From contig NZ_AP019781.1 of assembly GCF_019669965.1 (NCBI RefSeq), positions 2,357,092-2,421,091 of the forward strand: a stretch of DNA of 64,000 bases. Reading direction: 5' to 3'. The translations under genes and the position numbers were made by a program. Below the pieces are notes generated by a model that saw only the letters and a list, made by a program, of their open reading frames with translations, was not told the DNA's origin and did not search any database. Position 1 is the stretch's first letter. Every line of letters starts with the position of its first letter. Shown here piece after piece: positions 51,996-61,237 of this stretch. The DNA comes from Methanoculleus chikugoensis. Its GTDB lineage: Archaea > Halobacteriota > Methanomicrobia > Methanomicrobiales > Methanoculleaceae.

Positions 51996-52450
51996 ATTAC
52001 TCTGCAGAGATGCAATCGGTCGGAGAGAACGGAGTTATTCCCGGTCACTCACCATCCCCAAAACCTGCACCGGATTCACACCGGCCGGAGACACGTGAGA
52101 TATGCGTCCGGGGGTTGTTATCCGGTGCCCGTTACCCGATTCGGGGAAGGAACTCCATGTTTAACATTATTTCCAGTTACCCATATATGAATATATCTAT
52201 TCCAAAATAAATATAAAATGCGCATTTTAAGGTTTCTGTTTTCTATTGGCCCCTGTTTTTACGTTATCACCGGTGAGACTTGCCCTTCACCGGATGATAA
52301 AGCGGGGCGGGTTGAGCGGCGCCGACCCATCCGAAAGACCGTCGGGTCGAAGTCGTGCACGAGCCTCACCCAACAAGTGACCCCGGAACTCGCCGGGAGC
52401 CGGACCCGTGAAGCTATTTATGGCATGACCCCGTCCGGTATACCTGACCT
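51996..52450. other. 455-base gene-free stretch with A+T-rich core
   Basis: No gene is supported. From about 52158 to 52270 the sequence is strongly A+T-rich against the local background and has several TATA-like motifs. It includes the 16-base palindrome described at 52214. TATTTATG at 52415-52422 is a good TATA box for the DUF1614 gene, about 30 bases before its ATG. Confidence 0.5.
52214..52229. promoter_or_regulatory. 16-bp perfect palindrome
   Basis: TAAAATGCGCATTTTA is a perfect inverted repeat in an A+T-rich stretch more than 200 bases from either flanking start codon. It could be a regulator site or the relic of one. Confidence 0.4.
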
Positions 52451-53158
52451 ATGGAGACCGAACTGCCCGCGATAGCGATTCTACCGGTTTTCTTCAGCCC
52501 GGAACAGATCCTCGTTGCGCTAGCGGTTCTCATACCGGCCCTGGTCATATTCAACCTCATCCTCATCAGCGAGGGGGTCTTCGAGTCGATCGGACTCAGG
52601 TTCTACCAGGCGATGCTGGTGACCGTAGGGGCGCTGCTCGGGAGCCTGATCGATATCCCGCTTCTCCCGGTGGGGGAGGATCTCATCGCGGTCAACGTGG
52701 GCGGGGCCGTCATCCCCCTCGTCGTGACGCTCGAGATGGTCGGCCGGGGCCGGGTCTCGCGGCCAAAGTCCCTCGCCGCCGTCGTTCTGGTATCGCTCGT
52801 CGCCTACGTCGCTGCAACGCCCGTCCCCGGCCTCGGGATCACGATGCCGTTCTACGTCGCACCCCTCGCAGGCGCCATAACAGGGCTCCTCCTCGCCCGC
52901 GGCTGCCGCACCGCCCCCGGCCTCGCCTATGCCGGGGGAACCATGGGCACCCTGCTCGGGGCCGACATCCTCAACCTCGCGAACCCCGACGTTTTTTTGA
53001 TGCTTACCGGAGGCGGGCCGACCGTCCTCTCCATCGGGGGTGCGGGAATCTTCGACGGCATCTTCGTCACCGGCGTCCTCGCGGTCATTCTTGCGGCGTA
53101 TGCGGGGAGGGGGCTCCGGAAGAAGGGGGGTGTCTGCCCGCAGGAGGGAAGGGAGTGA
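52451..53158 (+). CDS. DUF1614 family membrane protein
   Basis: 235 aa with about seven hydrophobic segments. ILIPALVIFNLILISEGVF-type first helices, LGSLIDIPLLPVG, VNVGGAVIPLVVTLEMVGRG and ALAYAGGTMGTLLGADIL-like motifs (here GLAYAGGTMGTLLGADILNL) match DUF1614. The function is unknown. A TATA box at 52415-52422 gives a near-leaderless mRNA. Gene is followed directly by repeat copy B, and it may end in a basic tail. Confidence 0.86.
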   Translation: METELPAIAILPVFFSPEQILVALAVLIPALVIFNLILISEGVFESIGLRFYQAMLVTVGALLGSLIDIPLLPVGEDLIAVNVGGAVIPLVVTLEMVGRGRVSRPKSLAAVVLVSLVAYVAATPVPGLGITMPFYVAPLAGAITGLLLARGCRTAPGLAYAGGTMGTLLGADILNLANPDVFLMLTGGGPTVLSIGGAGIFDGIFVTGVLAVILAAYAGRGLRKKGGVCPQEGRE

Positions 53159-53169
53159 AGGGGGGAGGT

Positions 53170-53715
53170 AGTGCAATGATTGCTTCCTTTCAGCGCGGGC
53201 GGGGATTTCAGGAGGAGTTTTGCACGATTGAGACAGGGGGGATGCTTCCCCCTCCCCGCGGGCCGCCACCCCCGATGGCGATATGCGACTGGCCGAAGGG
53301 CAGGAGCACGAGCACCGAAGGTGCGTAGTCCCCACGGTCCACTGCATAGGGATACGCTGAAAAAGGGTGGTTCCCTGACTTGCTTCCCCGGATGCGGCTT
53401 TCCACCGGCTTCGCACCTTCGGTGCTCTAGCTCCGGTTCTCTGAACCGTCGCCTATCGCCATGACTGCCCCTGCCCCCGGGAGGGGGCGGGGGAGGAGCG
53501 CCGAAGGCGCGGGTGGAGTGGGGGCTACCATAGAGGGGCATATGGGCATTCCCCGGCCTGGGCGCGGTGGGAGTTGGGTTTTCCGAAAAGAAGTGCATAC
53601 GAGTGTCCCCCGCCCGGGCAGCCGTGCACGCCTCTTCTCCAGAATCTCCCCATGCTTCCGGCACAAGACCACCAGCGGACACCACGTGTTCTGTAAACAG
53701 CAGAAGAGACTGCAG
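53170..53715. repeat. long intergenic repeat, copy B
   Basis: The stretch 53159-53747 has no gene. It holds the inverted module Y (53170-53560) and the direct module X (53618-53715) shared with 42360-42825. An extra GCACCTTCGGTGCTC hairpin unit at 53413-53427 lies within a part that copy A lacks. Apart from this, no gene or transposon end is visible. Confidence 0.8.
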
Positions 53716-53747
53716 GAGACGCTTATGAAAAAGTTTGTAGAGAATCC

Positions 53748-55553
53748 CTACGCATCAAACTCCCGGAGCCACATCTCCGCGCAGGCTATCCGCCAGAACT
53801 CGGTAGAATAAGGACTCTTTCCCTCGAGGAACTCCCGGTAGTTTTCGAGCACCCGCTCCGCGTCCCAGTAGGGCCGCTCTCCGAACTCCGGCGTTGAGAA
53901 GAGTTCGAGGATACGCGGTGCAAGTTCGCCCTTCATCCAGACCTCCTCGGGGGTGACGAAACCCATCTTGTCCATCCTGCACCGGACGGCGTCCGGGACC
54001 AGCCCACGGATCGCCCGCCGGAGGACATACTTCGTGACGCCGCCGCGGATCTTCTGGTCGAGCGGGAGCAATCCGAGGTACTCCACCAGCCGGTAGTCGA
54101 GGAACGGAACCCGTGCCTCGATCGAGAAGGCCATCGAGTTCCTGTCCTCCCAGTGCAGCAGGAGAGGGAGGTTCGACGCCGTGACCTCCCGTTTCAGCAC
54201 CTCCTCAAGCGACCCCGCATACCGCAGAACCTCCGGCGGCGACCCCCGGAGGAGTCCCCGGCGCTCCGACCGTACCCGGGATTGAGCAGCCGCCCACGAG
54301 AAGAAGGACCGGTGATGCCGGGCGCTCCCGATCCCCTCCCGGAGAGCGGCAAGGAACTTGCGGCGCCGGAGGAGGCCGCGGATATACGGCGCCTGGTAGG
54401 CGATGTAGCCGCCGAGCTGCTCGTCGGCGCCCTGTCCGTCGAGAACCACCTTCACCTCGCCCTGTGCGAGCCGCATCACGCAGTACTGGGCATAGATCGA
54501 GAGAGACGCAAACGGCTCGTCCTGCATGTAGAGCAATCTCTCGATATCCTCCCAGAGCCCGTCCGTGCCCGGCGTCGTCCGGCGGCTCACGACGTTTGTC
54601 GCCGCGACCACCGCATCGATATGCCCGCTCTCATCAAACCGGGGATCGTCAAAGCAGACCGAGAATGTCTTCTGCCGCTCGCCGACACTCCCCGGGCTCT
54701 CCGCCTGCAGGAGAACATTGATCAGGGCGGTGACCGTCGAAGAGTCGATACCGCCCGAGAGGCAGGTCCCGACCGGGACGTCGCTTCGGAGCCGGAGCCG
54801 GACGGCGTCGGTCAGGAGGGCACGGACGCTTTGCGCGGCGGCCTCGTCTTCGGCCCCGCCCGGGGCGCCGCTCATCGCGAAGTCCCAGTACCGTTCCGGC
54901 TCCCCGACGCCCTCCGCGGAGACGACGAGCGTATGGGCCGGCGGGAGCTGGAAGATGCCGTCGTACATCGTCTCAGCGGTGTGATCCGCAACCCCCCACG
55001 CAAGGAACGTCGAGAGCATCCGGTCGTTCGGCCGCCGGCCGACCCCGGGATGCACCCGGAGTGCCTTGATCTCCGAGGCAAAGAGGAACGAGCCCCCGGC
55101 CATGGTGTAGTAGAACGGCTTGACGCCCAGCCGGTCGCGGGCGCAGAAGAGTTCGCGGCGGCGCCCGTCCCAGAGGGCAAACGCCCACATCCCGTTGAAC
55201 CGGGCGAGGCAGTCCCTCCCCCACTCCTCGTAGGCGTGCAGGATCACCTCTGTATCGGTTGCAGAAGCAAAACGATGACCGGCGGCAGAGAGCTCCTCCC
55301 GGATCTCACGGTAATTGTAGATCTCGCCGTTGAAGACGATCTGAAGCGACCCGTCCTCGTTTCCCATCGGCTGGCGGCCTTCGTCGGAGAGGTCGATGAT
55401 CGCGAGGCGGCGATGGGCAAGGCCGATCGACCCGGAGAAGAACGTTCCTTCGCCGTCAGGGCCGCGGTGAGCCAGGCGCTCCGCCATCGCCCCGACGAGA
55501 GCCGCATCCGCATCCTCACCGTTCAGGGCAAACTGCCCGGCAATACCGCACAT
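53748..55553 (-). CDS. asnB: asparagine synthase (glutamine-hydrolysing)
   Basis: 601 aa. The mature N-terminus MCGIAGQFAL has the Cys nucleophile of the glutaminase domain (about 1-190), with MGNEDGSLQIVFNGEIYNYR. The synthetase domain (about 220-590) has VGTCLSGGIDSSTVTALI (PPi loop) and QGADEQLGGYIAYQAP. It converts Asp to Asn using Gln and ATP, or amidates a related surface-sugar or peptide substrate. AhpD-like gene lies 21 bases upstream on the same strand. Confidence 0.95.
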   Translation of the reverse strand: MCGIAGQFALNGEDADAALVGAMAERLAHRGPDGEGTFFSGSIGLAHRRLAIIDLSDEGRQPMGNEDGSLQIVFNGEIYNYREIREELSAAGHRFASATDTEVILHAYEEWGRDCLARFNGMWAFALWDGRRRELFCARDRLGVKPFYYTMAGGSFLFASEIKALRVHPGVGRRPNDRMLSTFLAWGVADHTAETMYDGIFQLPPAHTLVVSAEGVGEPERYWDFAMSGAPGGAEDEAAAQSVRALLTDAVRLRLRSDVPVGTCLSGGIDSSTVTALINVLLQAESPGSVGERQKTFSVCFDDPRFDESGHIDAVVAATNVVSRRTTPGTDGLWEDIERLLYMQDEPFASLSIYAQYCVMRLAQGEVKVVLDGQGADEQLGGYIAYQAPYIRGLLRRRKFLAALREGIGSARHHRSFFSWAAAQSRVRSERRGLLRGSPPEVLRYAGSLEEVLKREVTASNLPLLLHWEDRNSMAFSIEARVPFLDYRLVEYLGLLPLDQKIRGGVTKYVLRRAIRGLVPDAVRCRMDKMGFVTPEEVWMKGELAPRILELFSTPEFGERPYWDAERVLENYREFLEGKSPYSTEFWRIACAEMWLREFDA

Positions 55554-55574
55554 GCTCCGGACACCAGGGACGGG

Positions 55575-56021
55575 CTACTTGTCTGAACAGGTCTTATCCA
55601 GGCCCGTCCCGTTGATGTCGCAGGAGGGGCAGGGGGTCGAGCCGTTCACCACCCGGTAGGCATCCGCGAGGACGGCGGAGTTCGCGAGCATCCCCGCGAT
55701 CAGGATCACCTCAAGGATCTCGGCCCGGGTTGCGCCCTTCGCCATCGCGGACTGCATGTGGTACTCGACGCAATGGCTGCACTTGAGCGCGGCGCCCACC
55801 GCGAGGCTGATAAGCTCGATCGTCTTCGGTTCGAGCTGGCTGGTCTCGACGACGGCGCCCTTATAGAGGAGGTGTGAGATGAGGATCTCGGGACGTTCCG
55901 CCATCCGTTCAAAGATCAGGGGGACCCTGCCGTACTCGTTCTCGATCTCCCGGAGGAGATCCTCCGCGAAGACGTCCGACCCCCGCTCCATAACCTTCGT
56001 GAGTACCTTCTCGAAATCCAT
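55575..56021 (-). CDS. carboxymuconolactone decarboxylase/AhpD-like protein
   Basis: 148 aa helical AhpD-like protein. The redox motif is ALKCSHCVEYHMQSAMAKGA (C-x2-C-x3-H), followed by RAEILEVILIAGMLANSAV. In AhpD this pair cycles as a peroxidase-linked thiol. A short C-terminal extension (CPSCDINGTGLDKTCSD) adds three cysteines and may bind metal. It lies six bases from mmp7, which could indicate a redox role for the MCR activation operon, but that is inference. Confidence 0.88.
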   Translation of the reverse strand: MDFEKVLTKVMERGSDVFAEDLLREIENEYGRVPLIFERMAERPEILISHLLYKGAVVETSQLEPKTIELISLAVGAALKCSHCVEYHMQSAMAKGATRAEILEVILIAGMLANSAVLADAYRVVNGSTPCPSCDINGTGLDKTCSDK

Positions 56022-56026
56022 CGCAT

Positions 56027-56968
56027 CTACACCAGTATTCTCGTTTCCGAGAAAGGTTTAATCCGAATCAATATGTAATTGCGCATCCGCGACGGCGTGA
56101 CGTCGGCGATATCGTCGACCGTCACCCCTTCGGCGACCTCAAGCGACCGCACGTCGTCGGCATACGAATCGTAGGGGAGCTTCACCCGGAGCCCCTCCAT
56201 CTGGGCGGTCACCGGCGTCGGGTGCGTAAGCATGCTGACCTCGTGGATCTTCTCTTCGATGATCGCCATCAGGCGGGGCGGGAAGACGGAGAGCGGGTCT
56301 TTTGCGAGAGCGTCCCGCCGCGCATCCAGGACGCGTGAGACCTCGTCCACCAGCTCGTCGAGTTTCCCGAGCTCCTCGGGGCGCTTGAACCGGTGCATGA
56401 TCCTGCCGATCCCGCCCACGTATCCTTCGACGGGCGGGTCGATCGCCCGCATCAGGGTCTCCCGGTCGGGCGCGCCGGTCACCACGATCGGCACGTTGAT
56501 CTCCCGGCGGATCGCCGGGAACTTCTGCCGGATGCACTCCTCGAAGTTGCCGAGCGCGTAGACCGCGAGATCGTGCTCGTTGATGACGTCCCGCTCCTCG
56601 TCGTTCAAATTTGCAATCCGCTTCCCGAACCCCCTCGCAAGCCCGACCATGTTGGTCTTCGCGCCCGACCGCCTGAGGTACTCGGCGATATCGCAGGCGA
56701 CGTGGGGAAGATGATGGATCTCCAGACTCGGGCTCACGACGGCGATCTCCGTCCCGACGAGGGGCGCTTCGACCACCTCGCCGGCGAGCGGTTTTGCTAT
56801 CCGGCGTATCATCTCGATGTCGTCACGCGGCACGAACGACTGGAGCACGACGTCCTGGGCCATGACGTGCTTCTGGACGATGTAGCCCCCGAGGTCGTCG
56901 ATCAGGTCCATGATCTCGTCGTGCCGGTAGACACCTCCCTTGTAGGTCACCGGCACCAGTGTCGTCAT
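56027..56968 (-). CDS. methanogenesis marker protein 7
   Basis: 313 aa member of the methanogen-specific marker 7 family (MVPVTYKGGVYRHDE-type start, here TTLVPVTYKGGVYRHDEIMD). PVEGYVGGIGRIMHRFKRPE and DERDVINEHDLAVYALGNFE are conserved. Mmp7 is a known subunit of the MCR activation complex with McrC, Mmp3, Mmp17 and AtwA. GGAGGTGA lies upstream of the ATG. Its start overlaps the mmp17 stop by four bases. Confidence 0.93.
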   Translation of the reverse strand: MTTLVPVTYKGGVYRHDEIMDLIDDLGGYIVQKHVMAQDVVLQSFVPRDDIEMIRRIAKPLAGEVVEAPLVGTEIAVVSPSLEIHHLPHVACDIAEYLRRSGAKTNMVGLARGFGKRIANLNDEERDVINEHDLAVYALGNFEECIRQKFPAIRREINVPIVVTGAPDRETLMRAIDPPVEGYVGGIGRIMHRFKRPEELGKLDELVDEVSRVLDARRDALAKDPLSVFPPRLMAIIEEKIHEVSMLTHPTPVTAQMEGLRVKLPYDSYADDVRSLEVAEGVTVDDIADVTPSRMRNYILIRIKPFSETRILV

Positions 56969-57549
56969 AGCGTCACCTCCATCTTCTCAAAGAGCGGCAC
57001 GACCGCCGTCTCCACGATGTCGGTCGGCAGGGTATCCTCGCTCGCCACGTAGTAAAACTTCCCTTCCCGGATGTACTGGCGGCGGACCTTGAACCCCTCG
57101 GGAGCGATATACTGGAGCGCGTAGATGACATCCTTATACAGGGTCTCGCTCGGATCGGCCACCACCAGCCGATCGAGATCCTCATCCCCGGCCACCCCTG
57201 CCGGGAGGACGACGGTGAACCGGTCCGGCTGGTCGACGTTCTCCTTGCCGTAGATCGCCCAGAGTTTCTGGAGGAGCGGCGCAAGATAGGTCTCGTCGCC
57301 GATATCGAGGACGATCTCTTTCTCGCCGCGGTTGACGTTGGCAAAGTCGGCGACGCGGATTGCACGCGGCATATGCCGCAGGAGCCCGGCGGCGACGAAG
57401 ATCGGCACCTTCGGGTCGACGTAGATGTGCAGCCGGTCGATCACCTTGATGAGATCGAGGTCCTGGAGGACGTCGGCTGCAACCCGCTCGTAGGCCACTC
57501 TCCCGACCTCGTCCGGCGACTCGACCACGAAGTAGTTCAACGGGGGCAT
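56965..57549 (-). CDS. methanogenesis marker protein 17
   Basis: 194 aa. NYFVVESPDEVGRVAYERVA, DLDLIKVIDRLHIYVDPKVP and QYIAPEGFKVRRQYI are characteristic. Mmp17 is known in the MCR activation complex. It directly abuts mmp15 (no gap) and overlaps mmp7, so translation is coupled. Confidence 0.93.
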   Translation of the reverse strand: MPPLNYFVVESPDEVGRVAYERVAADVLQDLDLIKVIDRLHIYVDPKVPIFVAAGLLRHMPRAIRVADFANVNRGEKEIVLDIGDETYLAPLLQKLWAIYGKENVDQPDRFTVVLPAGVAGDEDLDRLVVADPSETLYKDVIYALQYIAPEGFKVRRQYIREGKFYYVASEDTLPTDIVETAVVPLFEKMEVTL

Positions 57550-58785
57550 CTACTCTCCCTTGATGAAGCCCGACGCGAGCAGGGCGGATCCGACCGCGCC
57601 GATGTACTGCGAGTTGGGCGGGACGACGACCTCGGTCTGCAGGAGCTGGCCCATCGCGTAGACCAGCCCCTCGATCAGCGAGGTGCCGCCGACCATGATC
57701 ACCGGTTCTTTGATGTCGACCTCCTGCAACTGCTGCTCGAAGACCTGCTCCGCGACGCTGTGGCAGGCCGCGGCCGCCACGTCCGCGGGCGAGCTCCCTG
57801 CCGCGAGGGCGTTCACCAGGCTCTGCGTCCCGAAGACAATGCAGTAACTGTTCATCGGGACGTTCTTGCCCATGCCCTTCATCGCAAGGGGACCGAGCTC
57901 GGTGATATCGATACCGAGACGCTTCGCGGTCATCTCCAGGAACCGACCGCTTGCGCCGGCGCAGATTCCGCCCATCGTGAAGGTGCCCGGGATGCCGTCG
58001 ATGACGCTGATCGCCTTGTTGTCCATCCCGCCGATATCGATGACGGTCGCGGCGCCCCGCTGGTGCCCGGCAAGGTAGACGGCGCCCTTCGAGTTCACCG
58101 TCAGCTCCTCCTGGATGAGTTCCGCACCGAAGTGCTTCCCGATCAGGAACCGGCCGTATCCGGTGGTCCCGATAGCCTGGATATCCTCGCGGGCAAGGCC
58201 CGCCATCTCGAGCGCGTCCGAAACCGCGCTCTCGGCGCTCTTGATCACCTCGGTCGTCGGGTGCCACCCGGTACCGACGATCTCGTTGTCCTTCATCACG
58301 ACAGCCTTCGTCGTGCTCGACCCGGAATCGACGCCCATCGTGATCCCGGTCTGCTCCTCGCGGGCAAGGAGCGCTCTCCGGCGGGCGATGGTGGTCAGGG
58401 CCTCCATCCTGGTGAGGAGGGTTCCCGCGGTCGTCCGCTCGGTGAAGGAGTAACTCACCACCGAGAGCTTCGAGTTCTCGGGGATGTACCGCCGCAGTTC
58501 GTTCCGGACAATCGCCGCCTCGGCGCACCTGAAGCAGGTGCCGATGAAGACCCCGTCCGCCTCCACCTTCCCTTCCACCAGGGCAAGGGCCCGGGCAATC
58601 ATCAGTTTCAGGTCGGCACTCTTGACGTCCAGCCCGAACTTCTTGACCGCACGTTCCACATCGGCAAGAGCGATATCGGGGAAGAAGACCTCTGCGCCCA
58701 CCGACTCGGCGGCCTCATAGATCTCCTTCTGGACGCCGCTGTACTCCGCCCCGCAGGAGAGCTGGGCGATCCGTACTTTCTTCAC
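57550..58785 (-). CDS. methanogenesis marker protein 15 (BadF/HgdC-type ATPase)
   Basis: 411 aa. The ASKHA-type ATPase fold shows [69 protein letters not shown] and [16 protein letters not shown]. Relatives activate 2-hydroxyacyl-CoA dehydratases by ATP-driven electron transfer through a 4Fe-4S cluster, with CAGAS the cluster loop. A similar electron-supply role for MCR activation is plausible. N-terminal 120 residues are an extra domain with cysteines near 12 and 83. Starts with GTG at 58785, after GGAGGTGA; the codon overlaps the mmp5 stop. Confidence 0.93.
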   Translation of the reverse strand: MKKVRIAQLSCGAEYSGVQKEIYEAAESVGAEVFFPDIALADVERAVKKFGLDVKSADLKLMIARALALVEGKVEADGVFIGTCFRCAEAAIVRNELRRYIPENSKLSVVSYSFTERTTAGTLLTRMEALTTIARRRALLAREEQTGITMGVDSGSSTTKAVVMKDNEIVGTGWHPTTEVIKSAESAVSDALEMAGLAREDIQAIGTTGYGRFLIGKHFGAELIQEELTVNSKGAVYLAGHQRGAATVIDIGGMDNKAISVIDGIPGTFTMGGICAGASGRFLEMTAKRLGIDITELGPLAMKGMGKNVPMNSYCIVFGTQSLVNALAAGSSPADVAAAACHSVAEQVFEQQLQEVDIKEPVIMVGGTSLIEGLVYAMGQLLQTEVVVPPNSQYIGAVGSALLASGFIKGE

Positions 58786-59234
58786 GCTTCACCTCCATCC
58801 GGGAGACCTGCGAGGAACTTCTTGACGGCGGCTACGAACCGGATGCCCTCTTCCTCGTTCGTGGGGTACTCCAGTTCAAGGATCGGGATCCCGCTCTGCC
58901 GCAGGGAGAAGAGGATCAGCTCGTCGGTACGGGCGCAGCCCATGCACCCGAACGCAAGGTCGGCCTCGGTGACGATGATCGCGGCCTCGGCCTCCTCGAT
59001 GAGGGGGCCGTAGATCGCCATTCGTCCCCGAACACCGGAAGGCACCTCGACGGCCGCGTACTTCAGGCCGCGTTTGGGCTCTTCGGGAGTGATCTGCAGG
59101 GGCGGGGAGTCTACCCCACCGGTCTGTATCCTCTCCCGGATACCGAGGGCTGCACCGAGCGGTTTATGACCGAACCGGGCCACCAGGTCGGAGAGGATGA
59201 GGCTCGTTGCAGGGTAGATAAACACCTTTGCCAT
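58782..59234 (-). CDS. methanogenesis marker protein 5
   Basis: 150 aa. [20 protein letters not shown] and [20 protein letters not shown] (a C-x2-C pair) match the marker 5 family. Its function is unknown, but it is restricted to methanogens and relatives and consistently placed with MCR activation genes. The stop overlaps the mmp15 start. Confidence 0.92.
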   Translation of the reverse strand: MAKVFIYPATSLILSDLVARFGHKPLGAALGIRERIQTGGVDSPPLQITPEEPKRGLKYAAVEVPSGVRGRMAIYGPLIEEAEAAIIVTEADLAFGCMGCARTDELILFSLRQSGIPILELEYPTNEEEGIRFVAAVKKFLAGLPDGGEA

Positions 59235-59239
59235 TGTAT

Positions 59240-59701
59240 TCAGGACTCCTCTGTATCTATCAGTTCTTGTAGTCGCTTGATATCAAGTAACGGTCGCTTC
59301 CCGCGTGCGGGCGGTGCCGGTTCCGCCTCGTCTCCTTCACGCCGGTCGAGCTCCTCGAGCCCGCGGGTGATGTAGCGCAGAAGACGGAACTCCCGTTCGT
59401 GCCCGAGGTAGCCCGGCCTCGCTCCGCCGAGATTCGCCCGGCAGCGTCTCGGATCCCCGGGAGGAAAACCCCGGTCCTTGACGAAGATATGGGTCGGGTC
59501 GAACGAGCGGATCTCCTCGATGAGGCGGTCGACGGACTCCGGCTCGCCCGTCACCTGCAGCCCGAAACACGTCTCCTTGATGAGAACGCCTTCGGAGGCC
59601 TCGTAGGCCCTGAGCGCGAGCTCGCCGGGGGTCATGGACGGGGATTCGACGAAGACATACTTGGTCACCGTGCCCACGTAATCCGGAGTATATTCGGCCA
59701 T
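59240..59701 (-). CDS. methanogenesis marker protein 6
   Basis: 153 aa. KETCFGLQVTGEPESVDRLI and VKDRGFPPGDPRRCRANLGG (conserved region with one Cys) match marker 6. The ATG at 59701 follows GAGGTGAAGTG and overlaps the mmp3 stop by one base (TGATG); a GTG at 59704 is a weaker alternative. The role is unknown beyond its link to MCR activation proteins. Confidence 0.92.
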   Translation of the reverse strand: MAEYTPDYVGTVTKYVFVESPSMTPGELALRAYEASEGVLIKETCFGLQVTGEPESVDRLIEEIRSFDPTHIFVKDRGFPPGDPRRCRANLGGARPGYLGHEREFRLLRYITRGLEELDRREGDEAEPAPPARGKRPLLDIKRLQELIDTEES

Positions 59702-61227
59702 CACTTCACCTCTTTCACGTATACTGTCGCTCCCTCGCGCATCCCGGCAAGGTTCCCCGCATCGAGCACCTTCCCGATGACGTTCGTGCCGGTGAGCGGC
59801 TCGGACGTCGGGCCGAACTCGGCGTTCGGCGTGGTCCGGGTGCCGACCATGCCCGCGCCACGCCGGGAGTCGTTCGTCATCGCGAGGGTGTAGGCCGGGA
59901 CCTCCCCGGTCGGCGTGTTCTCCGGGATGATCCCGACGCCCTTTCCAATCTTCGGTTTGAAGAGGAAGACGTCCTCGAAGACGAAGACGAGCGGCATCTT
60001 CCCGACGCTGTGGTGTTTGAGCCCGGTCACTTCACGGAAGATCGTGACCGACCGGGGCGCGGCCGCCTCGTCGAGGGTGATGCTGACGACGTGGTCGGCA
60101 GGCACCGTCTCGATCCGGACCTCGCCGCCGGCCAGCACCTCGAGCGTCGTTGCCGGGGTCTGGCCGACCACGATGCGATCGCCTTCGGCCGCGTCGGCGG
60201 TGAGGGAGACACCCCGCCGGGCGGCGACCGCTTCCGCCTCGGCGAGCGAAAGGCCGACAAGATCGAACTGCTCCGGCTCCGCATGGATGGCGAAGAGATC
60301 GCCCTCTCCGGCAAACCTGACGAGTTCGATGCCGTGGACGACCCTTCCGACGACGGTGTGCGCCGGGCTTGCCGAGACGCCCTGGGTGTAGATGTAGACT
60401 CCTCCCGAGGATTTTCCGGCGGTCCTGACCGTGACGGCGCCTTCAAGCCTCGGACCGGAGAACTCCGCCGGAACCCGGGTCGGAACCAGGTGCGTGTCGG
60501 CGACGTAGGTGCTGCTTGCGGAGCCCACCCTGAATCTGCCGCCCTGCACGGAGAGAAGGAAATGCTCGACGCTCCGGGCGGTTCCGGTATCGATCCCGTC
60601 TTTCCCGGAACCCTGCACCTCCGCTTCCACGTAGGAGACAATTTGCATCCCGTCTTCGAGCGGGAACCCTGAATCGTGGGTGACGACGACGTGCGAGCGG
60701 TCGACACGCCGGAAGACCCGCTCGACCCCGGTGATCTGGTCGCCGTCGGCGAGCCGGTCGAGCAGCCCGCGGCCGGTGACGACCTTGCCGATGACACCGC
60801 CGCCCTCCGGGGCGCCGTAGTCGGCGGTATGGCCCATGCGTGCGAAGATCAGGTAGGACCGGGAGGGGTCGTAGCCCCCGCACCCGAGGATCACGTCGCC
60901 GCGCTCGTACCGGCCCGGACGGCGTGCCGGGCGGACGTCGGACTCGAACGGCCCGAAGGCGGCGGCATACCGGTCCTGCCAGTGCAGGCGGAGCCGTTCT
61001 GCAAACTCCGGCCGGAGGAGAGGGGAGACTGCCGCGGTCTTCGCCACCTCAACGACCAGATCTCCCGCCGGGGTGGCGAACCGGACCTCCTGCGACTCGG
61101 CTTCATCTTCAACGAGCGCCGGCCGGATGACGGCGACACTGCACTGTTCATCCCGTTCGGGGAGGAGATTCCCGAGCCGGGAACCCGCCGGAACCGAAAT
61201 GCGTTTACCGTCCAGGTGGATCTCCAT
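59701..61227 (-). CDS. methanogenesis marker protein 3
   Basis: 508 aa UPF0288/marker 3 family. The N-terminal MEIHLDGKRISVPAGSRLGN is ubiquitin-like. The middle has GRYERGDVILGCGGYDPSRS and DGDQITGVERVFRRV. The C-terminal half has a cyclophilin-like barrel motif (SVGKMPLVFVFEDVFLFKPK). Mmp3 is a component of the MCR activation complex. The ATG at 61227 has GAGGTG six bases upstream; the GTG at 61236 lies in that site. It starts 11 bases after atwA. Confidence 0.94.
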   Translation of the reverse strand: MEIHLDGKRISVPAGSRLGNLLPERDEQCSVAVIRPALVEDEAESQEVRFATPAGDLVVEVAKTAAVSPLLRPEFAERLRLHWQDRYAAAFGPFESDVRPARRPGRYERGDVILGCGGYDPSRSYLIFARMGHTADYGAPEGGGVIGKVVTGRGLLDRLADGDQITGVERVFRRVDRSHVVVTHDSGFPLEDGMQIVSYVEAEVQGSGKDGIDTGTARSVEHFLLSVQGGRFRVGSASSTYVADTHLVPTRVPAEFSGPRLEGAVTVRTAGKSSGGVYIYTQGVSASPAHTVVGRVVHGIELVRFAGEGDLFAIHAEPEQFDLVGLSLAEAEAVAARRGVSLTADAAEGDRIVVGQTPATTLEVLAGGEVRIETVPADHVVSITLDEAAAPRSVTIFREVTGLKHHSVGKMPLVFVFEDVFLFKPKIGKGVGIIPENTPTGEVPAYTLAMTNDSRRGAGMVGTRTTPNAEFGPTSEPLTGTNVIGKVLDAGNLAGMREGATVYVKEVK

Positions 61228-61237
61228 TACGTGCACC

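Noticed and set aside
52520-53416. 298-residue minus-strand open frame over the DUF1614 gene and repeat B
   Set aside because: Most of it is antisense to the DUF1614 membrane protein; the N-terminal part is repeat DNA.
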